From Triops longicaudatus (taxonomy: Eukaryota > Arthropoda > Branchiopoda > Notostraca > Triopsidae): a DNA stretch of 64,000 nt. Location: assembly GCA_022885665.1 (NCBI GenBank), contig JAGQDJ010000022.1, forward strand, positions 310,001 through 374,000. The letters are read 5' to 3'. The position numbers were made by a program, and so were the translations under genes. A model generated the notes under the pieces. The model was not told the origin of the DNA and did no database searches. It was given only the letters and a program-made list of their open reading frames with translations. Positions 1-12,679 of this stretch are shown one piece after another (positions within the stretch are counted from its first letter, which is position 1; the number at the start of each line of letters is the position of its first letter).

Positions 1-2215
1 GGATTTCTTAACTCATTACTTTTTTTTGGTGCATCGAAAGAAGGCAATCTACCAGTTATGCGAGTTGTCCTGTCTATCTAGTGTCGATTGGCTGTGTGTT
101 CTGTTCTTGTGTTCCAAGGTGGCATACAAGATCAGATGATATTATGTTTAAATACAATTAAGCCATTTTGGTCCATGGAATTTTGAGATATCTCTCCTCC
201 TCCATTCAGTTCCCTAACCAGCAAAACCTAATTTACCAAAGATTATGATAACCTAAATAAACCTGAGGAAACCTAGCATCATAATATCATTTTCCACCTT
301 TTCTTAAACTTCCTGCAGTTCTTGTAATCTTATTTAATAAAATGTCCATACAAAGACCACAGGAGTGTGGAAAAGTTAGGTTAGTGAAATTTGGTTTAAG
401 TTAAACCCATTTTTTCTTTCAGGAAACGCACAAACTTTCTAGAGAAAAAAATCAAGTGAGTGGCAAAAAATTCAAGCAAGTGCGAAAATGAGCATGAGCG
501 CGCTCGTTGAAAAACGAGCGGTTTAGCTCTGGTTATGCGGCGCCCAGGGCAAATGAAAACGTCGTCCACAACCACCTCCCCCCCCCACCCCCACCCCCCC
601 AAAAAAAGAAGATAAATAATAGGAACGCAACGATTATGTTGCCTTTATATAAGTTCGAGATTTTACTGTATTGCAGAACGATTAAAAAAACTCCGGTATG
701 CAATCACTTCATATTACACAAATTAGGTGAAGAAAAGTGGAACATGTGATACTATCTTATTCATCCCTATCTTACACATGATAAACATAGCTTAGTTTAC
801 GTGTTTCTGTTTATGCGGTATTTCGTAACCGATCTACCGCGTAAATGGGGTGGGGGGGATAACTGTACTCTCCGGTCCCGGTGTTACAGTTGTGAGTTTT
901 ACTGTACTTGTAGCTTGTTCCCTTGTAACCATTTGAACACGGCACTTCAACAATTCTCTCATTTTCTGTTTATCGTTTGTACTTTTCGACTCCGTATCTT
1001 AAGCTGTACTATTTACATTATACTTTCTGGATATCAATAGTATCTGTACGACTATAAAAGTAGCAAGGAAAAATGGAACTTATCTTTCAAATGTTACGGA
1101 TTTTGTTACTCGCGTTAAAATTGATCTCACAGCCTGCTCACAGTGGGGAGAGGGGTCTGTGTAACGATAAGTTGCGCATGCAGTAACTTTATGTATTCAT
1201 CGAAATCCATTTTTCCCCCGGATTAAATTATGTTTCGTATTATTATTTCGTTTTTCAGTCGTGTACCATGAAAACAGTATCCCCCAAAGCTGGCGACCAG
1301 GACACGTGCCCTATCGCCCCCCCCCATCTTTATACCACCGATCACCACGAGAAGGAAGTAATGCAACGTAAGCTTAACAAAAAAATCCCATAAATTAAGC
1401 TTTAGTGAATCAAACATTCAATCAAACGGTGACGATTGACAGACGAGTCACAATGTAGCTAAAGTGCATATTCTTTGGTTCCGTATTTTTTCAACAAAAA
1501 GAATCACTTGAATTCGATTATTGCACCACGCATTTCATCCTACCATGTACCGGAAGTCGGTGCGAGTGTGTTCTAGTCTTACCCATCAACCAAACCAAAT
1601 TTCCAAGTGTGTTTTCTTCTCCATCTCCCTCGCGCTTGATTTCGATTCTCTGCATCTATTATTTATCTCGTACTCATACGGTACTAAAGTACTTTGAACC
1701 GAGGAGTCTTAATTGACTAAGAAGTCAAGCAGGAACCCCAAAGAGCAATGCCTTTAATTAACGGAATTTAGCACTCTGTAAAAATACACAGTAAAAACTG
1801 AAAACTACAATTCGTCACCTAAGGTATTAGTAACGTACGCATATTATATCCCTAACGTAATAATATCCCTAAGCTTCAGTATTGAACTAAGTCACTTTAT
1901 ACTAGGTCACAAAAAGTCTAATTTTTCCTGAAAGAATAAGCGTCATCATGATTCTTATGAAATTTCGCTCAACTCAATATTATTGTGAAATTATTTTCAT
2001 GATGATTAACGGGGAAGACAATTCCATAGTTACTACAGGTATTTATGTATCAGAATGAACAGATAAAAAGTATTGGTGCACTCAGAACTTCAAGTTCTTA
2101 AATTTGTAAATTTTCAACAGTCTGAACAACAAATCAAGCCTGTTCTAACCCATTTCCCAACTACTAGCTGATTTGACAACACTGGGAACTATCCGTTAAC
2201 GTTATCCAATACTTT
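1..2215. other. Non-coding flank downstream of CISD2
   Basis: No supported gene. The stretch is AT-rich, with C-rich homopolymer tracts at about 577-600 and 1317-1325. Short reading frames on both strands have no recognisable domain and no splice context. The right end should contain the CISD2 3' untranslated region (minus strand), but I could not fix a poly(A) signal. Confidence 0.5.
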
Positions 2216-2843
2216 TTAGGCAGTTTTCTTGATAATCGCCGCAGGGCCGACGTTGTCACCTGTTTCTTTGTTATGCTTGCTATGTGCTCCGTCGCAATAG
2301 GGGAACTACATTGCAAAATGAAAATGTCATTAAGAAACGATATAATTCAAGTAAGGCATAAAATTAGGTTTACTTTCGAGCTCTTCCAGCAGCGACACAA
2401 ATACGTTTTCTCGCCCAAATCTTCTATTTCAAAAGTATCTACGACTTTTGGAACATCTTTTTTAATGCTTGGGTTAATTGCTGTTCCCTATGAAAAGAAA
2501 GGTAAAATATTACCCCGGACACAAAAAAACTGACATAAAAATACTCACCTTGAGTTTTTGCTGCACCTTTTCGTAAGTTAAATACGAAATTCCTGCAACT
2601 GCAGCACCGAAGGGAATAAGTGTGACCCAGTCTCGGACTATAAAGGACTATTATTACTAGCTTACGGCGTAAAGCATACACAACAAAGTGAAAGCGCAAA
2701 GAACTAAGTTAAAAAGTTCTGCACCTTCTCTCCATCAAAACTTTACCTCCTAAACGGAACCAGCCACCGATAGAATTCGGGATAGGTAAGCTAGCCAAAT
2801 AGTTAGGCAAGGAAACACGGACAAGATTCGAAACGGGTTCCAT
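2216..2843 (-). CDS. Cisd2: CDGSH iron-sulfur domain protein 2 (CISD2/NAF-1)
   Basis: Four coding exons, read on the minus strand: 2747-2843, 2549-2637, 2374-2487 and 2216-2305. All junctions are GT/AG, the total is 390 nt and the product is 129 aa. The N-terminus (MEPVSNLV, then SIGGWF) is strongly insect-like. A membrane segment lies around residues 36-56 (WVTLIPFGAAVAG). The cluster-binding motif CRCWKSSKFPYCDGAH carries the 3Cys-1His ligands, with CDGAH replacing the usual CDGSH; alanine is allowed in the family signature. The tail contains HNKETGDNVGP, typical of CISD1/2. Known family role: a 2Fe-2S protein anchored in ER and mitochondrial outer membranes that acts in calcium and redox homeostasis and autophagy. 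The start codon matches the family N-terminus. The gene is divergent from ATAD1, with 527 bp between start codons. Confidence 0.93.
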
Positions 2844-3370
2844 TTCTTTCCCAAAACCTATTCCAACTTAATCGAAAGGGCACACCACGTTCGCTAAACT
2901 GCAACAAATAAGCAGCTGACCACACCAGGGTGGATTCGCAGACGTGTTCGTCTATTTGGCTTTATGTAAGCAGCTTTCCCTAACCAATAGCTCTTTGGAA
3001 AAAGGCGGGTCAAACAGCAGTAATGTAGCAGCCATAGCCAATGAGAAGCAAGCTAAGGATGTAAAATCGAAACGCGAACCTTTGACTTCTTCAGATAAAA
3101 ACGCAATTTATGAGAAAATTTGCCATGTCATGCTCGCCAAATTATTGCCATTGCATGTCATTTCCTCAATTTACGTTTTCTCAACATATGATAACGTTAT
3201 TGCACGTTAAAAAAACACGCATTTAAGATGTTACATAAGACGCACGGAGAACGTATCCCTTGTCTAGAGCGGCGAAGTACTCGGAATCTCCAGTGTTGTA
3301 GCCACAGCACAGCACCTCTACAGTTGTGGCGGTAGTATGGACGGCTGCATTCATAACAAATAAGCACAAA
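2844..3370. promoter_or_regulatory. Shared upstream region of CISD2 and ATAD1
   Basis: The 527 bp between two divergent start codons must hold both 5' untranslated regions and probably a bidirectional promoter. No TATA box is obvious. A plausible splice acceptor (CTCTACAG) ends near 3323, so ATAD1 may have a 5' untranslated intron. An open frame at 2944-3210 on the plus strand has no ATG before residue 60 and resembles no family I know, so it is not called as a gene. Confidence 0.5.
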
Positions 3371-4858
3371 ATGAAAGAAGAAATTACACGTTCTGAGCTT
3401 GTTCAAATCTTGGTTAAAACAGCCATAGCTACAACTTTTAGTATCTTGACAATAAAATGGATGATCGATTTGGTAGATCCGACCCGAGAACAGAAAAAGA
3501 AGGCCAAAGCTCAAGTAAATTTCATTTACCAAGACTTTCACAACTGCACTGTCTCTTCGCCTTTTAGGCACAATCCATCATGCAAAAGCTGAAGATAAGA
3601 AGCAACATAAAGGTAAAAAAACTATAAAAATAATATTAACTTTTCGTTTTGGATAACAGTCACTTCCCTCGTTAACTGTAGTTAAATGAATACGAACTCA
3701 CTATTGCTAGCAACTTAGTCGACCCGCAACAGTTACCCACATCTTGGAGCGATATAGCTGGCTTGGATAACGTACTACAAGAACTAAAAGACACTGTGAT
3801 CCTCCCTGTGCAGAAATCCCATCTTTTTGGAAATTCTCAACTTTTGCAACCCCCGAAGGGTAAATTTAATTTTCTTAATGTTCTCCCGTATTCCTTAACG
3901 TAAAGAAATTAACATCTTAATGTGTTTTATATTTCCGAAATTTATCGTTGCTCAGGGGTTTTACTTCATGGGCCACCAGGCTGTGGTAAAACAATGGTCG
4001 CTAAAGCGACAGCCAAAGAAGCTGGAATGAATTTCATCAATTTGGACGCATCTAGTTTAGTAGACAAATGGTATGGCGAAAGTCAGAAGCTTGTTGCTGG
4101 CGTCTTTAGTTTGGCTTTGAAAATTCAGCCTTGCATCATCTTTATTGACGAGATTGGTAAGTCTCTTTTTCCCAAAACCGTTATCCATATTTGTGTATTT
4201 ATTTATCCACTTATTTATTCTGTAATTTTTTAATTTCTTAATGTTGGTTTTGTTCAGATTCGCTGTTACGCGTTCGCGATTCCCACGACCACGAAGCAAC
4301 AGCCATGATGAAAGCTATGTTCATGTCCCTATGGGATGGTTTGACAACCACGCCCCAATGCCAAGTGATCATAATGGGGGCTACGAATCGTCCGCAGGAT
4401 GTTGATCGCGCCATCTTACGCCGAATGCCTTCAGCGTTCCTCATTGGATTGCCGGTACAGCCAGTTCAAGCAATAAAATCTCAACAAGTGTTTTTCTTTT
4501 TGTCTGATGCAGGAGCAAGAACAACGACGGCAAATATTGAGGGTGATCCTTCAATCTGAAAGGCTCAGCTGTGATGTAGATTTAATTCGCCTGTCGAAAC
4601 TCACTGAAGGATTCTCCGGTTCCGACCTCCGCGAGCTGTGCCGCAACGCTGCCATTTTAACCCTTAGAGACTTGAGTTACAACGAGTATTTAATCACGTT
4701 ACGTAAAATTTACGGCTCTTAATTGCCGTTTCTTTTCTCTATTAAGGGATGTGGTTCCTGAAATAGCGATGAATCACCTGCTAAGCGCGTACCAAAAGAT
4801 TCGTGAATCTAAACTTCACTGTGGTACACTTCCATTGAAACCATTAAGCTTGGATTAA
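3371..4858 (+). CDS. Atad1: ATPase family AAA domain protein 1 (ATAD1/Msp1)
   Basis: Seven coding exons: 3371-3514, 3568-3612, 3682-3859, 3956-4156, 4258-4454, 4513-4697 and 4747-4858. They give 1062 nt and 353 aa; human ATAD1 is about 361 aa. An N-terminal membrane anchor (LVKTAIATTFSILTIKWMI) is followed by DPTR, then SDIAGLD. The Walker A motif is GPPGCGKT, the pore-loop KWYGESQK follows, and Walker B is FIDEID, split across exons 4 and 5. The sensor region is GATNRPQD, with RRMP after it and the C-terminal EGFSGSDLRELCR helix. Family role: an AAA+ extractase that pulls mislocalised tail-anchored proteins from mitochondrial outer and peroxisomal membranes. The last donor is uncertain. GTTACG at 4698 keeps the frame into the conserved C-terminus, whereas GTAAAA at 4703 would cause an early stop. 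Introns are 44-101 nt. Confidence 0.93.
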
Positions 4859-5235
4859 ATGTACAGTTGTCTTGTTTGGACGATGCGTAATACAGTAGGT
4901 TGTATAGTTTAAAAACCTTAATAAAGTAATTTTTGCGTAATTTCTTGAAATAGAATGTCATTTTCTCCATTTCTTTTCCTTCACTTTTTCGCCCTTCAGT
5001 TGTACAATAAAAAACACTCGAATTTTCTTCGAAGTAACGATTAAGGCAGTTGATAATGGAAGTCACAAGATTAAAACATTCCTGGTACAACAAACAAAAA
5101 ATAAATACAAAATTTAAGAATTTGTTGCCGAAAAACCTTCCCAAAGAAAGCAGTCAACGTTTTCATATAACTATCAGGTTTTTAGAGCAATGATCACAGC
5201 TGAAATAAGATAAAATCTCATGTGGTCGCCATCTG
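4859..5235. terminator. Tail-to-tail 3' ends of ATAD1 and DLG5
   Basis: The two stop codons are 377 bp apart on opposite strands. A canonical AATAAA for ATAD1 lies at 4920-4925, about 62 nt after its stop. The DLG5 3' untranslated region must occupy part of the same interval, and I saw no clear AATAAA for it on the minus strand. Confidence 0.6.
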
Positions 5236-8200
5236 TCACCACATATTACCATGAGGCACCCATAACGTTTTCCGTTGCTCTTGATCCACCGCTGCTACCA
5301 CTTGAGTGCAAATATATGCCAGATTGCCCCCAGCCTGAATCACGGCTACAGAAATTTTCAATTAACACAACAGTTATAAAAGGTTATTGAATTTCTTTTA
5401 GGCTTACCTGAAAGTAAATGGCGATATTCCGTTTCAATTTTTAGTCCGATTTCATACATTTCTTTGGTCACTTTAGCTGCACTTTTATCCGCGCCTAAAC
5501 GCGCATCCTTTACTTCTCGAACGTGCTTCACGTTTTTAAATTTCAAAAAGATGACAATAGGAAAAATGCGGTGTACTTGCAGTCGTTCTACCGCGCTTAA
5601 GCCAACATCCAATAAACAATGGCCATCCTGACAAGCAAGTACAATATAGTCAAGACGAATAAATAACACGAAATATCGGAAAACTTAATTTAAAGGAAAA
5701 TTAGCTTACTTTTTCGCATAAATCTTGGACAGCAGCAACAGTAATGCATTCGAAATGCGATCCACGACGCTTATATTCCACAAAAACGTTATCTTCCAAC
5801 CCTTTTTCCATGTAGCTTTGAGGCACACGCATAATTTCTGGTACGCAACGAAAGAACTTGTGCGAGTAATCTTGAATTAGCTTCTCCATTACGCAATCAG
5901 CTAAAGGACCCACAATCAGTACAGGTCTGACAACCACGCCTACCGGAAACAAGAAGATCATGTAAAATTCGTCGTGCGGCGAGGTCAGTTTTTGTTTATG
6001 TAACGTACAATCATATTTTTCCACCCGAACATAAGATATGGGTCGTTGAGGAGAATTTTCTGCTGCAAGTGACAGCGAGTTACTCGGTCCGACCGTTTCG
6101 CTAGACATGCTCAAGCTCGCGTCTGAAAAGCTGGCCAGTTCCTAAAATGAGACAAAGCAATTAGTTTTACTCATCGTCGTGTTTCCCCCACAGTAATCCC
6201 TCAATCCCGTAAAGGAACGAATAAACAATTGTCAAAATAACAGCAAGTTAAAAAGTAATACCTTCGAATCTCGAGATGAACTACGAGGATGTTTCCGCCT
6301 GCGGAAGAAACTTCTTCTTGCAGTGGTAGAACTTCTACGGGTTCCGTCTGGATCCAGATCACTCAGGGATCTTCGAAGTAAAAGATCTTCTTCAATCCTA
6401 TTAATACAAAATTTTTATTCTTCCACTTCCACGTCAAAGCTGAGTTGGAGTTTACTTGTATTTTGAAGGAACAACACCACAATGACTCTTTTGGCCGTCG
6501 CTGTCAAGAAGCCACGCCCTCCAGAGACCCGGTACTCCATTAAGCATTGTGTTATCCACGTAAAGAATATCGTCCCGACGAAAACATAGCTCGGTTGGGT
6601 CGCCTGTTTCCGAAGAAAGCTTGTCAAACTGAGCTCTGACGTAAAAACTATCTCCCGGTTGTTCCGCAACTTCGCGATACCCTATTAATTAAATAAAAGT
6701 AGGAGATTACGTTTAGACACACACAAAAAAAATCCAGACCGGAAAAAAAATAATTTAGGAAACAGGCAACAGTGTGAAAATTAAGCAAGACTGGCTTCAC
6801 GGAAACAAATGTTGACAAGAACTGACAGAAGAATTATTTATCGGAGTAGCTTACGATCTAAATCGTGTTGCACCACCAACGCGACCTTTTCTACGGGTTT
6901 AGCTAATTCATAAGCGGCTTGCTCAGCTGTCGCTTCCCGCAAATTAACTCCATTATACTCCAATATACGATCTCCACACCTTCAATACGTAAGAAGTTAA
7001 GCACGGTATTACAAGGGTTGCATTTATACTTTAAGCCTCCTTGTTGAGCAGGTGACTCCGGCTGCACCGCGTGGACAAAGATGCCAACAGCGTTTCCTCC
7101 GACTAAACTTATTCCCAGGTTGGACGTTTTCTTCATTTCCAAAAACACTAACCTCGGATCTTTGCCTCGATGCGAGTCATCTTGACTTCTACAGGGATAA
7201 TAGTAATTAACCACACAATGTATCGCATATTAAGCAGAAACATGACAACGATCAAGTTAATTAAAGGATAAAACGTACGCAGCTGAGCTCTGACGCTTCA
7301 AACTGGCCATCGCTTGATTGATTTGATGTCGCGTTAAAGTGCCATGTAATGACGGTGGCATAACCAAGGACGAGCGAATGTCACTGTTACGTTCTATCCG
7401 ATCTTTGGTATTTCTTTCTGAATTGCCACTGTTCAGATGCAAAGGACTCCGCAATGTCGAGCTCGCTGAGTCCGGAAAATCTTTTCCCGAAGCATCCAAC
7501 GGTGATAAAGCGCTTCTGGGCGGACGAGGTGAATTACACGGTGTTGGAGAGCCGGAATGCGACCTGGAGCGAGTACATTCTCTGTTGTGGTGTTCTGGTG
7601 CGTCTTCGCTACTAGAACTGGAGTTGCCCGTGACATTTCCACCTCCCCCGCCACTACCTAGGCAGGTTTCTTGATATTTGGAAGGATTGTACTGTACCAG
7701 CATAGTGACGGAGTCACCACACTGCCGTAGAACATTGGCAGCCAGTTCGTACGTCGCACTACGCATGTTTATCCCACAAACTTCCAGTAACTGATCTCCA
7801 ACCTAACAAGAGTACCCCAAAAATTACGAATAATCAATAAGCAACTAGACTTTGAATATGTGGTTACTTGAAGGCCAATTTGAGCAGCCAAGCTAGCTTG
7901 ATTGACGGCCGAGACGAAAACCCCTCCCGAATTTTTGCAATCGATCTGAAAGCCTAATGGTTCAGATGACTTCTCTATGTACACTCTTCTCAACTCCCCC
8001 GGTGCGGATCGACTAAAATTAAACGAATTATTAGAAAACAAACTGAAATAATTAAAGTAAGGAGTTAATAAAATGAAAAATCGATCGAACGTAATTTACT
8101 TTTTACTCCATGCGTAATCAGTTAAGGATATTCTTCCTTCACCGCGACCAGGACTCAACACCTCCACGTGAAAATTGGGCATATTAAGCATAGGACTTCC

Positions 8201-11200
8201 GCGTTCGGACAACCTTTCAATGCTACTGGAAGACACTAAGCCAATGCTGCTCCGACTAGTCACACTTTGATTCGAGGGTATTCTAAGCAACCATTCATAT
8301 CAATGAGGTACACTTTTATTTAGACGAGACCAAAAACTAACCTTATACGTTGCGGATCCTTCTTTGCTGCTGTTAGTCCACCCGTATCCAGGTCAAACGG
8401 CAAATGTATTTCTTCGGAAGGGTAGCCACCATGGGAATGAGATGGCACCATCACGTACCCGCGTCCAAATGTTGTATCCATTGACAATGACGGTGAATGA
8501 CTAAAGCCCTACAACGATACAGGCAAAATATAATAAGAAATATACAATTATGCCTTACTTATCTACTGTAAAAAGCAAATTACTTTCATAGAAATCGGAT
8601 TCATATTAAATGAAGATGGTCCTTCAATCGAGTAAGACGAGCTCATAATGCTTCCCGTCTCTACATCTAAGGGTGCTGATGTGGGCGTTTCGCCTCGGTT
8701 TCCTCCCAGAGATGACAGCACCGGCGGGGGCGAAGTGTAACGTGGCGGGGTAGGCGCCACGTAAGGCATGACATGAGGATGGGTGTGAGTGTGCGTGGTT
8801 GTCACCGGAGGGAAGTGAGCTATGGGAATCTTGTATTGGTTATATGAGCCTGATGACCTCAACGATGCCATGGGAGGAGAACCGCTACCGTAAAGTTGGG
8901 ACTGTATCCGCAGGTGGGTGGACAATGGAGCGGGGAGAAGCGTTGCCGAAGGTGGTAAGAACAAGCTGGGTCCTGAAGTAGAATTTGTGACGCTTTTCCC
9001 TGAACTACTAGCTCCCGGGGTGTGGGGTGGGGCTAGACTCAAGGGTGCAAAGGTTTTGGCCTGCGGAGAATGCATCTCAACTTGACTGATATTTCCCTCG
9101 CTTCCTACATCGGACTGGGAATATTTGCTGGTTGAGCTGCCGCCACTACTTTTCTTTTTAACGTAATATTCCAAATCTTCCTTGCCCAGGTTGCCAGATT
9201 TGACCGAAAAGTCGATGGACGCATCCGAGGGGGCGTGTTTGGGCTCCTCATTGCGTTGTTGCAGCTCCAGATCAGCGGGTTTGCGCATCGAGACGCGCGC
9301 AAACGACGAACTGTGATGGGATGAGACGTTCTGATTTTCTAAGCCGCTGATTCGCTTAATGGAATCGAACGTTTGGTACACCGGCGTATAATCACTGTTC
9401 CGTAAACAGTACTTGGAGCTCTCGTAATTTGACCCATTAGTTTCTTCAATACGTGAACTCGACTTTTTGCTTGCGTTATTGCTACTGACATTACTACTCG
9501 AGTTTTTCGCTACTGAAGTGTCGATAAAGACTGATAAGGGCAAGCGTTCCTTGGGATACTTGTACGAATGAAATAACGTGCCTGCATGAAAATCAAACGG
9601 CGATCCGGCACGACAGCGTGGCCAGGTTCCACCAGAGCTCCAACCGTTGTTTGATTCTTCTCTGTGGTTCAAACCGCCATTTCGCTTTTCGCTATTTTTA
9701 CCTTTTTTGCTCTTCACCGGACTGCGACTGCTGTTCATGTTACTGGCACTAGAAACAACATTGGTAACGTTTTCGCTTTGATACGCGTCGATTACCGTTT
9801 CTAGTGCAGCAATGGCCGCCGCTTCATGAGGATCGTTAGTGTCCGCTACGCTCAAAGTGCCTCCATGGACACTGTGACGCTGCTGTTGCTGCGTAGCGAG
9901 TGTAGTCGGTGCAACAGCAATGGCGCTATTGTTTTCCACAGCGATAGTGGCCCGTTTGGGGTCAACATGGTCGTGACTATGTCTTTCTTTGCTGTGACGG
10001 CGTATCCGGGCAATCTTATCTCGCAGGAGATCCAAAGGTCCAGATCCTGAGGTGGTGCTTACACCATGTAGTACTTTGTGACCCTTATCAGCCGAGGTGC
10101 TATGATCCTCGCGTCTTGACAAGCTTTTCGAAGCTTTGGACGACGCTAGCGACACTTTGTGCTCCGGCATCGACCCGTCCGAGGCGATTGACCCTTGCGA
10201 TACCGGCGCAGACAACGGTTGTACCGAGAAGTTGTACCCACCGTCGGAAGACATATCTGTTCCAAGGGCAGAATCGCAGCTTTGATGGTGTCTAACGCTC
10301 GCTGCTTGGTTCGGATTGGCATTTGCATTCGTCTCTTTCTCACTGTTTCGCTCGATATGCGTCTCCATCTTTTCTTTCAGATCCTTCAGCTCTTTTCCTA
10401 AATCATTCTTTTGGCGCTTGATGTCGTCCGAATCACGCAATGCTTCTGCCAGCTCGGAAACCGCCCGATCCCTTTCGCGTCGCAGCCGGTCGCACAACGT
10501 TCTGATCGACTCCCGCTCTAGAACAACTTTATCCCGTTCACCAAAGGCCCAATCTCTTCTCCTCTTCGAGATCTCTGCTTCCTGCAATGACTCCTGGAGC
10601 TCTAGCTGAACTTTCTCAAGTTGTTTCCGCAACTGATCCACTTCTGCGTTGGTCTGGTCTGTGGAATCCAGCGTGTGGGCCGATTTCGGGTGTGAAGGAG
10701 AGGATTTCAGTTGCTCAATTTTACGCAAAGTTTCACGTCGGTCATGATCGCCACTTTCTGTGCGCATGCGGACGTCCGGCCAGGCATTTTCTCCTCCGTA
10801 TTTCTCCCGCATGTCGTTCAGCTCTTTGAGTGCGACGTCACGGTCATGTAAGGCGGAAATGATCTCCCGACGTAAGGACTCAATTTGGTACGTCAAAACT
10901 TTCTTTTCCTCGCTCAGTTCGCCGTTTTTCGTTTCGAAGGATTTACTTTTCTTGGTGGCTTGCGCTAGATCGTCCTGCAGTTTCTCAATTTCCTTATGAA
11001 CCGTGTCGCGCTCGGACATGATAAGCGAGTACTCTTGCATAGCGGCGTTGCGTTCTTCGGTTAGGCGTTTCACGTCTTTACTCGCTTTGATGCGCACAGC
11101 CATCGCTTGATTCACCTCCTTGATGGCTTCTTCATGTTGATGTCTCACTTTAGCCAATAACTCCTGGTAATCATTCCGTTCTCTTAACGCTGTATGCCAC

Positions 11201-12679
11201 TCCCGTATCGCTTGGGTGCACTGCTGCCGAAGCCCGTTGCGCTCCCTCACAGCCGCATTGCGTTCCTGCATAGTGTCTTCGTATTGCTTGTTGAGACGCG
11301 TCATTTCCTCCTACACAAACAACGATGAAAATCATTTCTTGTTGGAAAATAAAATGAGTAAGCACAAATTCTGAATTTTTCTCCTCTGTTATTTATACAA
11401 CTCTACCTGTGCCAACTCAAGCTTGCTCACTGCCGCGGAATGCGACGCCACTAAATCTGCATAGCGTTTGCGTAGAGAATCGTAATCATCTTTCATGGCC
11501 TCGTACTTTCTTAACGTGTTCATGTACAATTGGTTCAGTGCTTCATTTGTCCCGTTCTCTTTTACCATATGCTCCTACAAATAATAAACGATAATAAGAT
11601 TCGATTTTATGGTCAACGCTAAAATACGAAAATAACTCAGTACAAGAGAAAACGCAATTCATAAACTATGACTGAAGGAATGAAGAGCAAGCCAAGACAG
11701 TGAAAGGGAATTGGCGAAAAGAGTCAAGGAACTGATCGCGAAGAACGAGTTTTACGAAGCGAGCTTTCAAGTTTTTGTCTCCTCCTATTATTTATTACTT
11801 GCTGTTGGCGTCGTAGCTCGCACATTTCCTTGCGATCCTCTTCCCGCGCTTGGGTTAGGTTATGGACTTCTTGTTCTAAGCGTTGCTTGCCTGCCAACAC
11901 TTCGCTGTACTTGGTGCGCAGCGCCATCGCCTCTTGGGCTGTCATATCCAATTTGGAAAGAACCAACCTATTCTGCCCCCGATAATACTCCGATTCGCGC
12001 ACGGTGGCTTCACACCGACGGACGGTTTCGCTATGTTGGCGTTTCAAGGCTTGCAATTCGCTCATGGCCTTGTCGCAATGCTGCTGTAACGCATCGTAAT
12101 CACGAACTGACGTGGTAGACCAACTTCGATCCGCTGGCGCGATGGGCTGAGGCGCCGAACTGGCACTGGTGAGGCTCTTCCGAGGGAGAGTGCCTACGAA
12201 GAGCAAAAAAGGCGCGTTTCTGATAAGCACCAGCGTTGTGCAGATAAAAGGGATTAACGTTATAAGTTTTAATGAGTTTCTCGACCAGAGAAACGCGACA
12301 AATAACTATCAAGTTGTATATCTGAAGTATCATACCTCCAACGGCACTAAGCCACTGTGATGATGACGAACTGAGGGAAGACGGTCCTTGTTGACACCGA
12401 TTGAGCTCTTTCCGCAAGTAATCTCGATCATGGGTTACCAACTGTAAACAATTTGGTTTCAGATAGAAGATATAATGGTGTCGAATACACTTTAAGTTTT
12501 ACTTTAAGTTCCGCTTTCAACAAGGCCAAACTACTCTGTTGCAGGTCAAAATCATGGGGAAACATCACAGTTGGGTGAGTACCTCCAGATCCAAGCCTGG
12601 CTGATTCAGGAAGGTCACTTTCAGAGGACACATGGCTCAGTTCCTTATCTCCTGCTTCTTCCATATGCTCCATGTCCAT
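5236..12679 (-). CDS. Dlg5: Discs large homolog 5 (DLG5), MAGUK scaffold
   Basis: Seventeen coding exons from ATG 12679 to TGA 5236: 12503-12679, 12336-12441, 11799-12193, 11407-11574, 8584-11310, 8342-8508, 8100-8282, 7868-8012, 7279-7802, 7030-7188, 6855-6979, 6456-6681, 6262-6397, 6009-6141, 5710-5939, 5408-5627 and 5236-5345. The sum is 5931 nt, 1976 aa. Coiled coil spans about residues 60-615, followed by a long Ser-rich linker with a conserved SGGTWPRC segment. Two PDZ domains lie near 1312-1400 (LGFQID) and 1540-1625 (NLGISLVGG), SH3 near 1635-1698, and a guanylate-kinase-like domain to the end. The kinase P-loop is degenerate (VGPLADCV), so it should be catalytically dead, as in other MAGUKs. 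DRDSK-type HOOK text (SSSRDSKELASFSD) is DLG5-like. Known role: membrane scaffold in cell polarity, cadherin delivery and Hippo signalling. PDZ1-PDZ2 and an N-terminal CARD are not seen. Confidence 0.93.

Noticed and set aside
2944..3210. 88-codon plus-strand open frame between CISD2 and ATAD1
   Set aside because: It begins at GTG with no ATG until near residue 60, has no known motif, and lies in the shared promoter.
4703..4722. ATAD1 ending at the in-frame TAA at 4720-4722
   Set aside because: The downstream exon 4747-4858 encodes the conserved family C-terminus and has an AATAAA 62 nt after its stop.
6009..6141. Continuous DLG5 exon 5710-6141
   Set aside because: The frame is open, but the internal 69 nt break a conserved block and are bounded by good splice sites, so two exons are preferred.
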